64,000 nt of DNA from Variovorax sp. EL159 (GCF_900100965.1 NZ_FMUJ01000004.1:496001-560000), one strand, 5' to 3'. Shown: positions 51,174 to 60,455, counted from the stretch's first letter. Notes: generated by a model from the sequence alone, not told the origin. Numbers and translations: made by a program.

Positions 51174-52100
51174 ATGGACGATCTGCCGCATCTGTTCGAG
51201 GAACTCATGGCGTTTGTTGCAGTCGTCGACGCCGGCGGCTTCAACGCAGCGGGTAGCCGCTTCGGCCTGCCCCCTTCGAGCCTGAGTCGATCGGTTGCGG
51301 CGCTCGAGAAGCACCTCGGTGTAAGTCTGCTGGTGCGTACGTCGCGTAGATTTGAAGTGACTGCAACAGGCCGGCGCACCTATGACGATGCCGTTGCCAC
51401 GCGCACAAGGTTGCAGGAGACGGTTGCGGCTGCGCGCGAGTCGCACGGTGTACCTTCAGGTACCCTGCGTGTTTCGTGCCCATTGGCGCTCGCGTCCACG
51501 GTCGTGGGACGAATCGCAATAGAGTTCATGGCCCGCCATCCAGGAGTGCGTGTCTCGATCGAGTCCACCGATGGCCGCGGACAACCCTTCAGTGAACCTG
51601 CGGACATCGCAATTCAGCCCAGCATCCGACCTCTGCGCGATTCCAGCATGGTCGCCCGCCGTCTCATCGATGTGCGCTATGTAGTGGTCGCCGCGCCGCA
51701 TCTACAGCACGCCGTTCCAGCGGTGCCTGGTGGGCCCACGGAGTTCCCATGCTTCCCCGCAATCGGTTGGACTTTCTTTCCCAGTCCGGCACTCTGGTCC
51801 TTGCGGCATCGCGAACACGGACAGCATGCGATCGAGGTTGACGTGCGATTCACCACGGACAACTTGTTGCTGGTGCGTGAGGCCGCGCTCAAGGGCGTCG
51901 GCGTGGCGCAGTTGCCCTACGCCATGTGCAAGGAAGATATTGATCGCGGCGAACTGAACTTGGTCGCGCCTGATTGGCTGCCACTCCAGGTCGGCATCTA
52001 TGTGCTCTACCCTTCGCGCCGCTCCCTCACGCTGGCGGGCCGGAAGTTCATCGACGCGCTCGTTGACGGAACGGCCTTGCTCGATAGAGGACCGGACTAG
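51174..52100 (+). CDS. LysR-type transcriptional regulator
   Basis: A 308-residue regulator with the LysR N-terminal winged helix (MAFVAVVDAGGFNAAGSRFGLPPSSLSRSVAALEKHLGVSLLVRTSRRFEVT) and a substrate-binding domain of the CrgA/DmlR type (GTLRVSCPLALASTVVGRIAIEFMARHPGVRV). The start is ATG 51174, just past TGATGTAAG. It lies downstream of the Liv-type operon and upstream of the lipoprotein esterase, all on the same strand, so either set may be its target. Confidence 0.9.
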   Translation: MDDLPHLFEELMAFVAVVDAGGFNAAGSRFGLPPSSLSRSVAALEKHLGVSLLVRTSRRFEVTATGRRTYDDAVATRTRLQETVAAARESHGVPSGTLRVSCPLALASTVVGRIAIEFMARHPGVRVSIESTDGRGQPFSEPADIAIQPSIRPLRDSSMVARRLIDVRYVVVAAPHLQHAVPAVPGGPTEFPCFPAIGWTFFPSPALWSLRHREHGQHAIEVDVRFTTDNLLLVREAALKGVGVAQLPYAMCKEDIDRGELNLVAPDWLPLQVGIYVLYPSRRSLTLAGRKFIDALVDGTALLDRGPD

Positions 52101-52133
52101 CGTTCCATCGTTCCGACGCAGCAACGCTGCATT

Positions 52134-52155
52134 CCACCCGTGCCCTTACGGGTGG
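52134..52155. other. Stem-loop between LysR and esterase genes
   Basis: CCACCCGT, loop GCCCTT, ACGGGTGG: a perfect 8-bp stem 33 bp after the LysR stop. There is no T run, so it is not a classical terminator. It may be a weak terminator or an mRNA-end stabiliser. Confidence 0.35.
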
Positions 52156-52253
52156 TAGACGTACTTCCTAACATCCGGTTCAGCCGCAGTCCATGCGGCG
52201 CCTGAACGGCCCGCGCAACAGGCCGAGGTGTGAGCAACATACCGGAGACAAAA

Positions 52254-54056
52254 TTGAAGAATCAGCGACGCCTTCTATTTCTTGGGCGCGTAGTAGCCCC
52301 GATGTTCGGACTCGCCCTGGCGGCTCTCGTGTCCTCTTGCGGAGGCGGAGGCGGAGGCGGAGGCGGAGGTGGTGGAAATGGCGGCAATGCGATACCTGCC
52401 TCTGCCTTCAGCTCGCGACCCGTAGCGACATCTTCTGGTGTGTTCCAGGGAATAGATTCGCCCTTGGGACGCGGAACTGAGTTCAGAGGAATCCGTTATG
52501 CAACCGCCCCCCGCTGGAACCCTCCCCAGGCGCCGGTCGCGGCAATTGACACCAAGGTTGCCAGCACATTTGGCGCCAACTGCCCCTCGGTCGGCGCTCC
52601 CAACGAGGCCGAGGACTGCTTGTTCTTGAACGTCTATGTCCCGCCCCACACGAAGGTCGACGCCCAGCTTCCTGTTCTTGTATTCAGCCATGGCGGCGGG
52701 TTTGTCTCCGGAAGCGGCCAACTCTATCCCGCAACGAGCCTGGCTGCCGACAACAACATGATCGTGGTCACGCTCAACTATCGGCTTGGCGCGCTGGGCT
52801 GGCTTAGCAACAGCAAGCTGGCAGCGTCTGTTGCCAATGAGTTTGAAGCCGTCGGGGACGCAGGGAACTACGGACTGATGGACCAGCAGTTCGCGCTGCG
52901 GTGGGTCAAGGACAACATCGCAGGCTTTGGTGGCGACCCCGCAAAGGTGACGTTCTCCGGAGAGTCCGCAGGCGGGATCAGTGTGCTTGCGACGCTCACA
53001 TCCACCAATACAGCTCAGAACCTGTTCAGAGCCGCGATTGTCGAAAGCGGGTCGTTCTTCTACTACACATCGCAAAGCGCGTCGTCGCGCCAGGCGACCC
53101 TGGGTGCGGCCTTCGAGTCGGATCTCGGCTGCGATTCCGCATCCTGCCTGCGCTCAAAGACCGTGGCACAGGTGCTCGCCTCTCAAGGCCGGGTGTTTGG
53201 CCGCTACAACCTCGGTCCCGTACACAGTACAAAGCTCGTACCCATTGCACCGAAAGCGGCGTTCGAAACGGGCCAGTTCATCAAGGTCCCGGTGATGCAA
53301 GGCATCACTGCCAGCGAGGGACGCTTCTTCCTCTCGCGCCTGCTTGCGCCGCTGCCCACACCCGCGCAGATGCTAGCCGCAGGCGGACCGGCCAATTACG
53401 ATTTGCAGAACCCGAACGGCTATTGCGGCACTGCCGGAGCTCCCGCAACGTGCACCTATTCGCAGATCATCGGGAAGGTGATGGCAAGTCCCACGCCGGA
53501 CACAGTGGATGCCGCCTACCTGCGCATCATGAATCCCGCAGCCATCACATCAGACTTCCTGAGCTTGCTGGCGACTACCTATCCAGCGGCGAATTTCAAG
53601 AACACTTTCTTGAACAATGCGCCAAGCGCCGACATGGCCATATCTCAGCTGTGGGGCGACGCGATCGTCGCTTGTCCTGCACGCGCGGCGAACTCGGCCC
53701 TTGCTCGTTTCGTCCAGGTCTATGCATTCGAGCTGGATGACCCGGCAGCGCCACAAGCAGGCAACACGGTGGGGTTTCCGCTCGGTTCTCAACACACCGC
53801 TGAGTTGAGCTACCTCTACGACCTGGGAGCGGCCCTCAACACGGACCAGCAGCAACTGGCTCTGTCCATGCGGCGGTACTGGGGAAACTTTGTGACCAAT
53901 CTCGATCCGAACGGCAACTCGTTGCCTTCATTCGATGCCTTCCCCGTCGCACAGATCTTCAGTCCAGGCGTTGGTCAGCTCAGGAGTGCCGCAGACCTTG
54001 ATCAACGCCACTTCTGCAGCGGCATCTGGGATCGGATCCGCGCGGCGACTCCATAG
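52254..54056 (+). CDS. Lipoprotein type-B carboxylesterase
   Basis: A 600-residue alpha/beta-hydrolase. The N-terminus is a lipoprotein signal (RRLLFLGRVVAPMFGLALAALVSSC, lipobox LVSSC) followed by 12 glycines as a flexible tether, so the enzyme is membrane-anchored outside the cytoplasm. Catalytic features are the oxyanion loop FSHGGGFVSGSG, nucleophile elbow GESAGG (Gly-x-Ser-x-Gly) near residue 245, and a C-terminal QHTAELSYL with the His. EDCLFLNVYVP is the family signature. The start is TTG 52254 (GGAG 6 bp upstream) or GTG 52230. It may release an alcohol or acid for the downstream pathway, and it converges with the MocR gene. Confidence 0.88.
   Translation: MKNQRRLLFLGRVVAPMFGLALAALVSSCGGGGGGGGGGGGNGGNAIPASAFSSRPVATSSGVFQGIDSPLGRGTEFRGIRYATAPRWNPPQAPVAAIDTKVASTFGANCPSVGAPNEAEDCLFLNVYVPPHTKVDAQLPVLVFSHGGGFVSGSGQLYPATSLAADNNMIVVTLNYRLGALGWLSNSKLAASVANEFEAVGDAGNYGLMDQQFALRWVKDNIAGFGGDPAKVTFSGESAGGISVLATLTSTNTAQNLFRAAIVESGSFFYYTSQSASSRQATLGAAFESDLGCDSASCLRSKTVAQVLASQGRVFGRYNLGPVHSTKLVPIAPKAAFETGQFIKVPVMQGITASEGRFFLSRLLAPLPTPAQMLAAGGPANYDLQNPNGYCGTAGAPATCTYSQIIGKVMASPTPDTVDAAYLRIMNPAAITSDFLSLLATTYPAANFKNTFLNNAPSADMAISQLWGDAIVACPARAANSALARFVQVYAFELDDPAAPQAGNTVGFPLGSQHTAELSYLYDLGAALNTDQQQLALSMRRYWGNFVTNLDPNGNSLPSFDAFPVAQIFSPGVGQLRSAADLDQRHFCSGIWDRIRAATP
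52341..52370 (+). repeat. GGAGGC hexanucleotide repeat encoding the poly-Gly tether
   Basis: Four GGAGGC units and one GGAGGT in tandem encode ten of the glycines after the lipobox Cys. Slippage would change tether length by two residues without a frameshift. Confidence 0.85.
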
Positions 54057-54086
54057 GCAAGTAGCAAAAGGCGACAGCCCGACCAA

Positions 54087-55799
54087 TCAGGCCAGGCTTG
54101 TGGAGCCAGCGATCAAGTTCCGTGAGAGCAGGCCGAGACGTCGAACACCGTCTTCGATCCGATCGCTCCACTCAGAACCAGCGCTCAACCGCAGGCAGTT
54201 GCGAAAGCGTCGGCTGGCGGAAAAAACATCACCCGGCGCAAAGCAGATACCTTGCTCCAGTGCTGCATCGAACAGTGCGCGCGAATCGAACCGTCTCGGC
54301 AGCTCCACCCAGATCATGAAGCCGCCCGCCGGCCGGCTTACCTTCGTGTCCGAGGGAAAACTCTCCTCGATTGCGCGCGTCATGCGCGAGATGTTCTCTT
54401 CAAGGAGACGGCGCAGGCGGCGCAAGTGCGCGTCGTAGGCGCCATTGGCCAAAAAATCCGTGATCGCGATCTGAGGCAGGATGGGATTGCACAGGCTGAA
54501 CGCGAGCTTGCGCTCCATTACCCGCTGTGTGTAGGCGCCTGGTGCGATCCAGCCGACGCGATAGCCCGGCGCCAGAGTCTTCGAGAATGAGCTGCAGTAG
54601 ATGGTATTGGCGCCGCCATCGAGCGCAATGAATGGCTTCGGCCGCTCGCGGCCAAAGTGGATGTCTCCGTAGACGTCGTCTTCGATCAGCGGCACGGCGC
54701 GCCGAGCAAGCAGCGCGAGGAGTGCCCGCTTGTCTGCCTCGACCATGGCCGAGCCGAGCGGATTGTTGAAAGTGGACGACAACACGCAAGCTGCAACTGG
54801 CCCGGTATCCAGCACGCGGGCGAGCGCGGCAATGTTGACGCCGTGCGTTGGATGGGTAGGCAGCTCCAGCGCCTTCAAGCCAAGTACTTCCAGGGTATGC
54901 AGGACGCCGAAATAGGTGGGAGCTTCGATTGCTATCGTATCGCCGCGCTTCGAGACAGCCATGAGTGCGAGCATCAGCGCCTCGGTGCACCCATTCGTGA
55001 TGAAAAGGTCGTCTGGCGAGAGCGCGTGGTCGAAACGAAGGGCCCGCTTAGCGATCTCACGACGCAGGCTCGCCTCACCGCGTGGTGTGCCATATACGTT
55101 GTATTGTGAGCCGTGGTCACGCGCGGCACGCGCGAGAGCGAAGTCCAGCCGTTTCGATTGGAGAAGTTCGGAATCGGGAACCGCGCAGCCGAGTGGCACG
55201 AACGCCGAGTTCGATGCATGCTCGAGCAACGCGGCAACGGCCCCGCTGATGGAAACCGTGGAAGGTTTCGTGGGTGGTCGTGAGGTTGATGGCAGCGCAA
55301 GTGCGCTCCGCCGCGCCGGGGCGACATAGAAACCCGACTGAGGGCGTGCGACAAGGACTCCCCGGTTTTCTAGGAGACGGTATGCCTGAAGCACCGTAGA
55401 AACACTGAGGTGGTGCTGTTCGCTAACCGCTCGAACGGACGGCAGACGCGTTCCTGATGCAAGTGCACCATTAGCCACCATGTGCTCAATGAGCTCGGCC
55501 AACTGTTCGTAGCGGTGAGGCGCTTGCGTGTCCGGCGATGCGCGTCCGATCAATGGCAACGAAAGCCTGCCGTGCCGTGGAGTTGCAACGTAGAACCCTG
55601 ACTGAGGACGTACGGTCAAGACGCCTTGTTCTTCGAGAAGGCGGTACGCCTGCAGTGCCGTGGATGTACTGATGCGATGCCGCTGGCTGACGCTGCGCAC
55701 AGATGGCATACGTGCGCCAGGCGTGAGCTCGCCATTTTCGATCATCCCAGAGAACAGCTGTGCCAGTTGCTCATAGCGATTGGGAGTATGTGTATCCAT
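54087..55799 (-). CDS. MocR-type regulator with tandem GntR winged helices and aminotransferase domain
   Basis: A 570-residue PLP-dependent regulator. Unlike normal MocR proteins (about 470 aa, one DNA-binding domain) it has two: residues about 8-76 and 96-164 are near-repeats (RYEQLAQL...SVRSVS...LQAYRLLEEQGVL and RYEQLAEL...SVRAVS...LQAYRLLENRGVL), about 47 of 75 aligned positions identical by eye, both ending RPQSGFYVA. Residues about 190-560 are an aminotransferase fold I domain with the PLP Lys in SSFSKTLAPGYRVGW. The start ATG 55799 has AGGAGA 5 bp upstream. It diverges from the esterase-aminotransferase operon, its likely target. Confidence 0.9.
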   Translation of the reverse strand: MDTHTPNRYEQLAQLFSGMIENGELTPGARMPSVRSVSQRHRISTSTALQAYRLLEEQGVLTVRPQSGFYVATPRHGRLSLPLIGRASPDTQAPHRYEQLAELIEHMVANGALASGTRLPSVRAVSEQHHLSVSTVLQAYRLLENRGVLVARPQSGFYVAPARRSALALPSTSRPPTKPSTVSISGAVAALLEHASNSAFVPLGCAVPDSELLQSKRLDFALARAARDHGSQYNVYGTPRGEASLRREIAKRALRFDHALSPDDLFITNGCTEALMLALMAVSKRGDTIAIEAPTYFGVLHTLEVLGLKALELPTHPTHGVNIAALARVLDTGPVAACVLSSTFNNPLGSAMVEADKRALLALLARRAVPLIEDDVYGDIHFGRERPKPFIALDGGANTIYCSSFSKTLAPGYRVGWIAPGAYTQRVMERKLAFSLCNPILPQIAITDFLANGAYDAHLRRLRRLLEENISRMTRAIEESFPSDTKVSRPAGGFMIWVELPRRFDSRALFDAALEQGICFAPGDVFSASRRFRNCLRLSAGSEWSDRIEDGVRRLGLLSRNLIAGSTSLA

Positions 55800-56024
55800 G
55801 GGGTTCTCCTGGAAAGGCCGCGGCAATTGTCACTCCGCCAGCGGTATCGCATCAAGAGGAACTGTGATGGTTCAAATGACTGGTGACTGTGGCTGTTCTG
55901 GTTGGTCCGAACACTTTACCCTGCATGGCAATGGAACGAGAAAGTCGCGCGCAGCCATGGCGCAATGTGTGGGGTCCTTTGGCCTTCGCCTGTTCTTTCG
56001 AAACTCGATACGACGGAGATGCAT
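55800..56024. promoter_or_regulatory. Divergent promoter region of the MocR gene and catabolic operon
   Basis: 225 bp between divergent start codons. It must hold both promoters and the MocR binding sites. MocR proteins usually bind direct repeats; a short motif TGGT recurs (ATGGTTC, CTGGTGA, CTGGTTGGTCC) at 55866-55910, but no clean long repeat is visible, so no operator is assigned. Confidence 0.45.
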
Positions 56025-57497
56025 ATGCCTGGTACAGAACATCTGGAATTGAAAACACCATTCGGCCATCTGCGTGGGCTATGTGCGGATGGGGTGGCTT
56101 CTTTTCGCAGAGTGCCTTACAGCGCGGCTCCCGTCGGCGATAGGCGTTTTGAAATGCCGGGTACCGCTCCTCGCTGGCAAGGGGTGCGTGCAGCGACGGA
56201 GCCCGGTCCCATACCGCCTCAACTGGCCTCACGTCTCGATGCGGTTATGGGCGCCTACGAGGCCGAACAGAGCGAAGACTGTTTGCACCTGGATATCTGG
56301 ACGACGCACAAGCCAGGTGACCTTGCGCCAGTGCTGGTGTTTATCCACGGCGGCGCGTTCATGACGGGAGGCGGATCGCTGCCTTGTTACGACGGAAGTG
56401 TTCTTGCGAAAGAGAACGGCCTGGTCGTTGTAAACATTTCCTACCGGTTGGGCATCCTCGGCTTCTGGCCTCAGCCAGACTTCGGAGGACTAAATCTTGC
56501 CCTTCACGATCAGCTCGCCGCTCTTCGCTGGATCAAGGAAGCGATCAGTTCTTTCGGTGGAGATCCCGAGCGGATCACCGTGATTGGCCAGTCCGCGGGC
56601 GCCTTCAGCATCGCCGCGCACCTCGGAACCGATCAAGGATCGCAGCTCTTCAAGCGAGCGATCATGATGAGTGCCCCTGTGGGCCTGATGTGCCCCACCG
56701 TGGATCAGGCGCGGCCGACCGCGGAGAAGGTCTTGCAGGTTCTTGGACTTGACTCTAAGAATCTGCAAAAGCTCCGCTCGATGCCGCTCGCGCTGATGTT
56801 CGAAGGACTGCGAACCTTAGCCAGCAAGCCGCCGGAAATCAAGGGAGACATCACTCCGTTGTTCATGCCCATCCTGGACGATGGAATTCTTCCCAATCAG
56901 CCAGCCGACTCCATTGCAATGGGAAGCGCGAAGTGGTGCGACGTCATGATAGGGGTGACCCGGGAAGAAGGCGCTGCGTTCACCATCACCAATACAGCGC
57001 TCGATGAAATGTCGGACGACGAGCTCCGGCAGATGTTTGACATCAGACTGGGAGTCGACGGCGAGGCAGCGCTCACGAAGCTCCGGTCTCAGCGCGTTCC
57101 CGCGACATCTCGCGCAATCTTGAATGAGCTCAACACAGACGACTTCTTCATCAGAAAGAGCCTGGACCTCGCAGCCACGCAATCGCATCTCGGTCGGAAT
57201 GCATTCATCTATTCCTTCGACTGGCAGTCGCCGAACTCGGCGCTGGGCGCCTGTCACTGTATAGACCTTCCGTTCCTGTTCGGAAACATCGACGCCTGGA
57301 AGACGTCCCCAATGCTTCGTGGAGCGGATCTGGAGGAAGTCAAGGGGCTCAGCAGGTTGTATCGAAGCGCGATCGCTGCCTTTGCCGCAAACGGTGATCC
57401 GAATGGTAGAGGCCTTCCGCAATGGCCTGCCCACAAGTTAGATCGGGCTGTGCTGCATTTCGATCGTCGCATCCAAGCATGGGGCTACATCGGATAG
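56025..57497 (+). CDS. Type-B carboxylesterase, cytosolic
   Basis: A 490-residue alpha/beta-hydrolase, homologous in type to the lipoprotein at 52254 but without a signal peptide. The oxyanion loop is FIHGGAFMTGGG, EDCLHLDIWT the family signature and GQSAGAFS (Gly-x-Ser-x-Gly) the nucleophile elbow near residue 193; the catalytic His is probably in ACHCIDLPFLFGN. The start is ATG 56025 (MPGTEHLELKTPFG) with CGGAG 6 bp upstream; an earlier ATG 56019 is possible. First gene of a one-strand run of seven, so it probably hydrolyses an imported ester, carbamate or amide. Confidence 0.88.
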   Translation: MPGTEHLELKTPFGHLRGLCADGVASFRRVPYSAAPVGDRRFEMPGTAPRWQGVRAATEPGPIPPQLASRLDAVMGAYEAEQSEDCLHLDIWTTHKPGDLAPVLVFIHGGAFMTGGGSLPCYDGSVLAKENGLVVVNISYRLGILGFWPQPDFGGLNLALHDQLAALRWIKEAISSFGGDPERITVIGQSAGAFSIAAHLGTDQGSQLFKRAIMMSAPVGLMCPTVDQARPTAEKVLQVLGLDSKNLQKLRSMPLALMFEGLRTLASKPPEIKGDITPLFMPILDDGILPNQPADSIAMGSAKWCDVMIGVTREEGAAFTITNTALDEMSDDELRQMFDIRLGVDGEAALTKLRSQRVPATSRAILNELNTDDFFIRKSLDLAATQSHLGRNAFIYSFDWQSPNSALGACHCIDLPFLFGNIDAWKTSPMLRGADLEEVKGLSRLYRSAIAAFAANGDPNGRGLPQWPAHKLDRAVLHFDRRIQAWGYIG

Positions 57498-57546
57498 ATG
57501 CAGCGCTCAAACCGTATCGGTACAACCAAAAGTGCAAGGACATGAC

Positions 57547-58746
57547 ATGAAAACTCCCCAGGGCAGGTTTAACGAAAAGCGGCAGTCAGACACGGAAGGA
57601 GCCAGCACCTCCGAGTGGCGTGGGCGATTCCCTTACAGCGAGATCATCTCGCTGCTCGACGTGAATCGACCGCTCAATCTGGCGGAAAGTACGTCTCAAG
57701 ATTTGACGGTTGGCGAGCTTCTCGATCTGGCCGATCTCTCGAGTATCAGGAAGTTGAAATTGGGCTATGGCAAATCTGCCGGTGCGGTTGAACTTCGCGA
57801 GGCCATCGCGGCTGTTTGCAAAGTTCCCGCCGAGCAGATCATCACGACGCAAGGCACTGCGCTCGGCCTCTTTCTTCTTGCTTTTGAAGTGTGCCGCCCT
57901 GGTGATGAAGCCGTCCTCGCGACACCGTGCTTTCCGCCGAGTCGTGACTGCCTGCTTGGTGCGGGGGTGAGTGTGCGCGAAGTCAAGTTGTCGTTCGAGA
58001 ACGGCTTTCGGCTGGATCTTGATCGGATTGAGGCTAGCCTGTCGCCGAAGACCAAGTTGGTCAGTATTGCGTCACCGCAGAATCCAAGCGGCGTGCAAAC
58101 CTCTCGAGCGGACATCGAACGCCTGCTTGGCTTGATGGAGAGGCGATCACCCGAAGCGTTGCTCTTTGTCGATGAAACCTATCGTGAGGCCACCTATGGT
58201 AGTGAGGTGGCCATGGAAAGCCTGGCGGGGATCGATCCGCGCGTCGTCACGGGCGCATCGGTATCCAAGGCGCTGGGCGCTCCGGGGCTGCGCACGGGTT
58301 GGCTCACTGTGATGGACGCCGATCTTCGGGCTCGTCTGACCATCGCCAAGATGAATACCGTGATTTCTGGGGCTGTGCTGGACGAGGCGCTCGCAGGCGT
58401 CCTGCTGCGCAACAGGGAGCAGGTACTCGCCCCGCGGCGTCAGATGCTTGCCGGTGCCCTCAAGGAACTGGCAACGTGGTGCGACGCCGAGAGCCGGCGT
58501 ATTGAATGGGTACGGCCGAATGCAGGGGCGTTGTGTTGTCTGCGCATGCGCGCAGACGCATTGGACGAAACGGCAGTCTCCCGATTCTGGGATCTGCTGC
58601 CGGAGCATGACCTTCAACTCGCTTCCGGCGCATGGTTCGGCGAGAGCAACCGCGTCTTCCGGCTCGGTTTTGGCTATCTACCGCCGGATCGCCTTGGCTC
58701 TGCGCTCTCCGCACTTTCTGACGTCCTGGACGCAGTGACTATTTGA
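57547..58746 (+). CDS. PLP-dependent aminotransferase, class I/II
   Basis: A 399-residue fold-type I aminotransferase. The PLP Schiff-base Lys is in TGASVSKALGAPGLRTGWL near residue 240, the cofactor Asp/Tyr are in ALLFVDETYREATYG, the ring-stacking region is TTQGTALGLFLLAFEV, and the carboxylate Arg near the C-terminus is NRVFRLGFGYLP. It resembles capreomycidine-synthase/aspartate-like small-molecule aminotransferases; the substrate is unknown. The ribosome site AAGGA precedes ATG 57547 by 6 bp. The FAH-family gene follows 12 bp later. Confidence 0.88.
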   Translation: MKTPQGRFNEKRQSDTEGASTSEWRGRFPYSEIISLLDVNRPLNLAESTSQDLTVGELLDLADLSSIRKLKLGYGKSAGAVELREAIAAVCKVPAEQIITTQGTALGLFLLAFEVCRPGDEAVLATPCFPPSRDCLLGAGVSVREVKLSFENGFRLDLDRIEASLSPKTKLVSIASPQNPSGVQTSRADIERLLGLMERRSPEALLFVDETYREATYGSEVAMESLAGIDPRVVTGASVSKALGAPGLRTGWLTVMDADLRARLTIAKMNTVISGAVLDEALAGVLLRNREQVLAPRRQMLAGALKELATWCDAESRRIEWVRPNAGALCCLRMRADALDETAVSRFWDLLPEHDLQLASGAWFGESNRVFRLGFGYLPPDRLGSALSALSDVLDAVTI

Positions 58747-58758
58747 TCGGGTACAACG

Positions 58759-59607
58759 ATGAAGTTGGTGCGATTTGGGCCACAGGGCAAAGAGCGACCG
58801 GGAATTCTCGACTCGGCTGGTGTGGTACGAGACGCCAGCGCCTTGGTTGACGATTGGTCTGGAAAGGCCCTGAATGCGGAGTCCCTGAGCCAGATCTCGC
58901 GGCTCGACTTTTCCCGGTTGCCAGTCGCGCCAGAGGGTGCTCGCCTGGGCTGCCCCATTGGCGTGACGGGAAAGATCGTCTGTGTCGGATTGAACTACGC
59001 TGACCATGCTGCGGAGACCGGGTTTGAGGTTCCTGCGGAGCCTCTGGTCTTCTTCAAATCTCCAACGGCGTTGAGTGGGCCATTCGACCCTATCGTTGTT
59101 CCGAGGACGGCCAACGCCGTTGACTGGGAGGTCGAGCTTGCGGTGGTCATCGGCAGCACGGCTCGGAATGTCCGCCTTGAAGACTCTGCCTCGTACATCG
59201 CCGGCTTCGCTGTCGCCAACGATGTGACAGACCGGGGATGGCAGTTCGAGCGAGGTGGGCAGTGGAGCAAGGCCAAGAGCGCGGACACCTTTGCGCCACT
59301 CGGACCCTGGCTTGTGACACCAGAAGAGCTTCCCGAGTCCTTGGATCTAAAGATTTGGCTGAAGAAGAACGACGAGATCAGACAGGACAGTCGGACCGGC
59401 AAGTTGCTCTTCTCTGTCAACCAGATCATCGCCCACCTGAGCGAGTTCATGACCCTGCTTCCAGGGGATGTTCTCCTGACGGGAACGCCCCATGGCGTTG
59501 CTTTCAACAAGCCGCTGCCCGACTATCTGAAAGATGGTGACGTCATCGTGTGTGGCATTGACGGGCTTGGCTCGCAGCGCTGCACGATTCAAGAGGCCGT
59601 TGCTTGA
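58759..59607 (+). CDS. Fumarylacetoacetate hydrolase (FAH) family protein
   Basis: A 282-residue metal-dependent enzyme of the FAH superfamily, whose members cleave C-C bonds of beta-diketo acids, hydrate dienoates or decarboxylate keto acids. The N-terminal cap is MKLVRFGPQGKERPGIL. The catalytic domain shows GKIVCVGLNYADHAAE, the metal ligands in VDWEVELAVVIG (Glu-x-Glu) and a distal Asp in NDVTDRGWQ, plus LLTGTPHGVAF. It is the common 2-keto-acid-processing subgroup. It would handle the keto acid made by the aminotransferase upstream. Confidence 0.9.
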   Translation: MKLVRFGPQGKERPGILDSAGVVRDASALVDDWSGKALNAESLSQISRLDFSRLPVAPEGARLGCPIGVTGKIVCVGLNYADHAAETGFEVPAEPLVFFKSPTALSGPFDPIVVPRTANAVDWEVELAVVIGSTARNVRLEDSASYIAGFAVANDVTDRGWQFERGGQWSKAKSADTFAPLGPWLVTPEELPESLDLKIWLKKNDEIRQDSRTGKLLFSVNQIIAHLSEFMTLLPGDVLLTGTPHGVAFNKPLPDYLKDGDVIVCGIDGLGSQRCTIQEAVA

Positions 59608-59640
59608 AAGACCGGCTCCCACATACATCAAGAGGATCTT

Positions 59641-60363
59641 ATGAAAGTACGTATTGCATACATTGATGAACCGCCCTTCTACTGGACCGGATCGGATCAT
59701 CGCGCGACTGGTGCGGACATTGAGTTGGCCGATGTCGTGTTGAGGGCGGTCGGCGCCACGTCCATCGAACATCACCTGACCACATTCGAAGAGTTTCTAC
59801 CCGGCGTGCAGGTCGGTCGCTGGGACATGAATGTTCCGATATTCGTGACACCCGAACGTGCGGAGCGCGTTGCATTCAGCCTGCCGGTCTGGACGCTCGG
59901 TGACGGCTTTCTGGTCCACCGGGGAAATTCGAAGGCGTTGACGAGCTACGCAGCACTGGCGGCACGCAGCGATGCACGGTTGGGTGTGATTCCCGGCCAG
60001 ATTCAGATCAATGCAGCGAAGTCGGCCGGCGTGGCCGACAGCCAGCTCGTGGCGTTCAAGGACCAGCCAGAAGCGGTGGCGGCCCTGCTTGCAGGAAAGA
60101 TCGACGCGTTTGCTGCAACCGCCATTGGAAACCGGGACACGGCAAGCAAGCACAGTGAGCTGGAGGCCGTCGCGCATGAAGCAGGCAAGGCGGCGAATTC
60201 GCCCGTCGGTGCTTTCTCCTTCAGCAAGGGCAATCACGCGCTCCTGCAAGCCGTGAACGATCAGCTTCGTGCGTACCTCGGGTCCGCCGGTCACCGCAAG
60301 CTGGTGGCCAAGTACGGGTTTACGGAAACCGAGATCGATGGCGTGGTTGCTCGCAAGGGATAG
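59641..60363 (+). CDS. SBP_bac_3-family protein without signal peptide
   Basis: A 240-residue protein with a full periplasmic-binding-protein fold but no export signal: the domain begins at the first residue (MKVRIAYIDEPPFYWTG), AGAGGA lies 4 bp before the ATG, and the frame upstream closes at the FAH stop. It parallels the exported protein at 50196 throughout (AYI-EPPF, FVTPER, W-L-DG, SYA-A-DARLGV, AKSAGV, KYGF at the end). In the cytosol it cannot feed an importer, so it may be an enzyme like cyclohexadienyl dehydratase, which shares this fold, or a ligand sensor. It sits inside the catabolic run. Confidence 0.82.
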   Translation: MKVRIAYIDEPPFYWTGSDHRATGADIELADVVLRAVGATSIEHHLTTFEEFLPGVQVGRWDMNVPIFVTPERAERVAFSLPVWTLGDGFLVHRGNSKALTSYAALAARSDARLGVIPGQIQINAAKSAGVADSQLVAFKDQPEAVAALLAGKIDAFAATAIGNRDTASKHSELEAVAHEAGKAANSPVGAFSFSKGNHALLQAVNDQLRAYLGSAGHRKLVAKYGFTETEIDGVVARKG

Positions 60364-60455
60364 CTGGCAGCTCATGACTTTCCGTGATGCACAACGCCTT
60401 TCGGAAAGCGCCGACCAGAACAACTGTTGACTCGGATGACGTGTTGGAGATGAAC

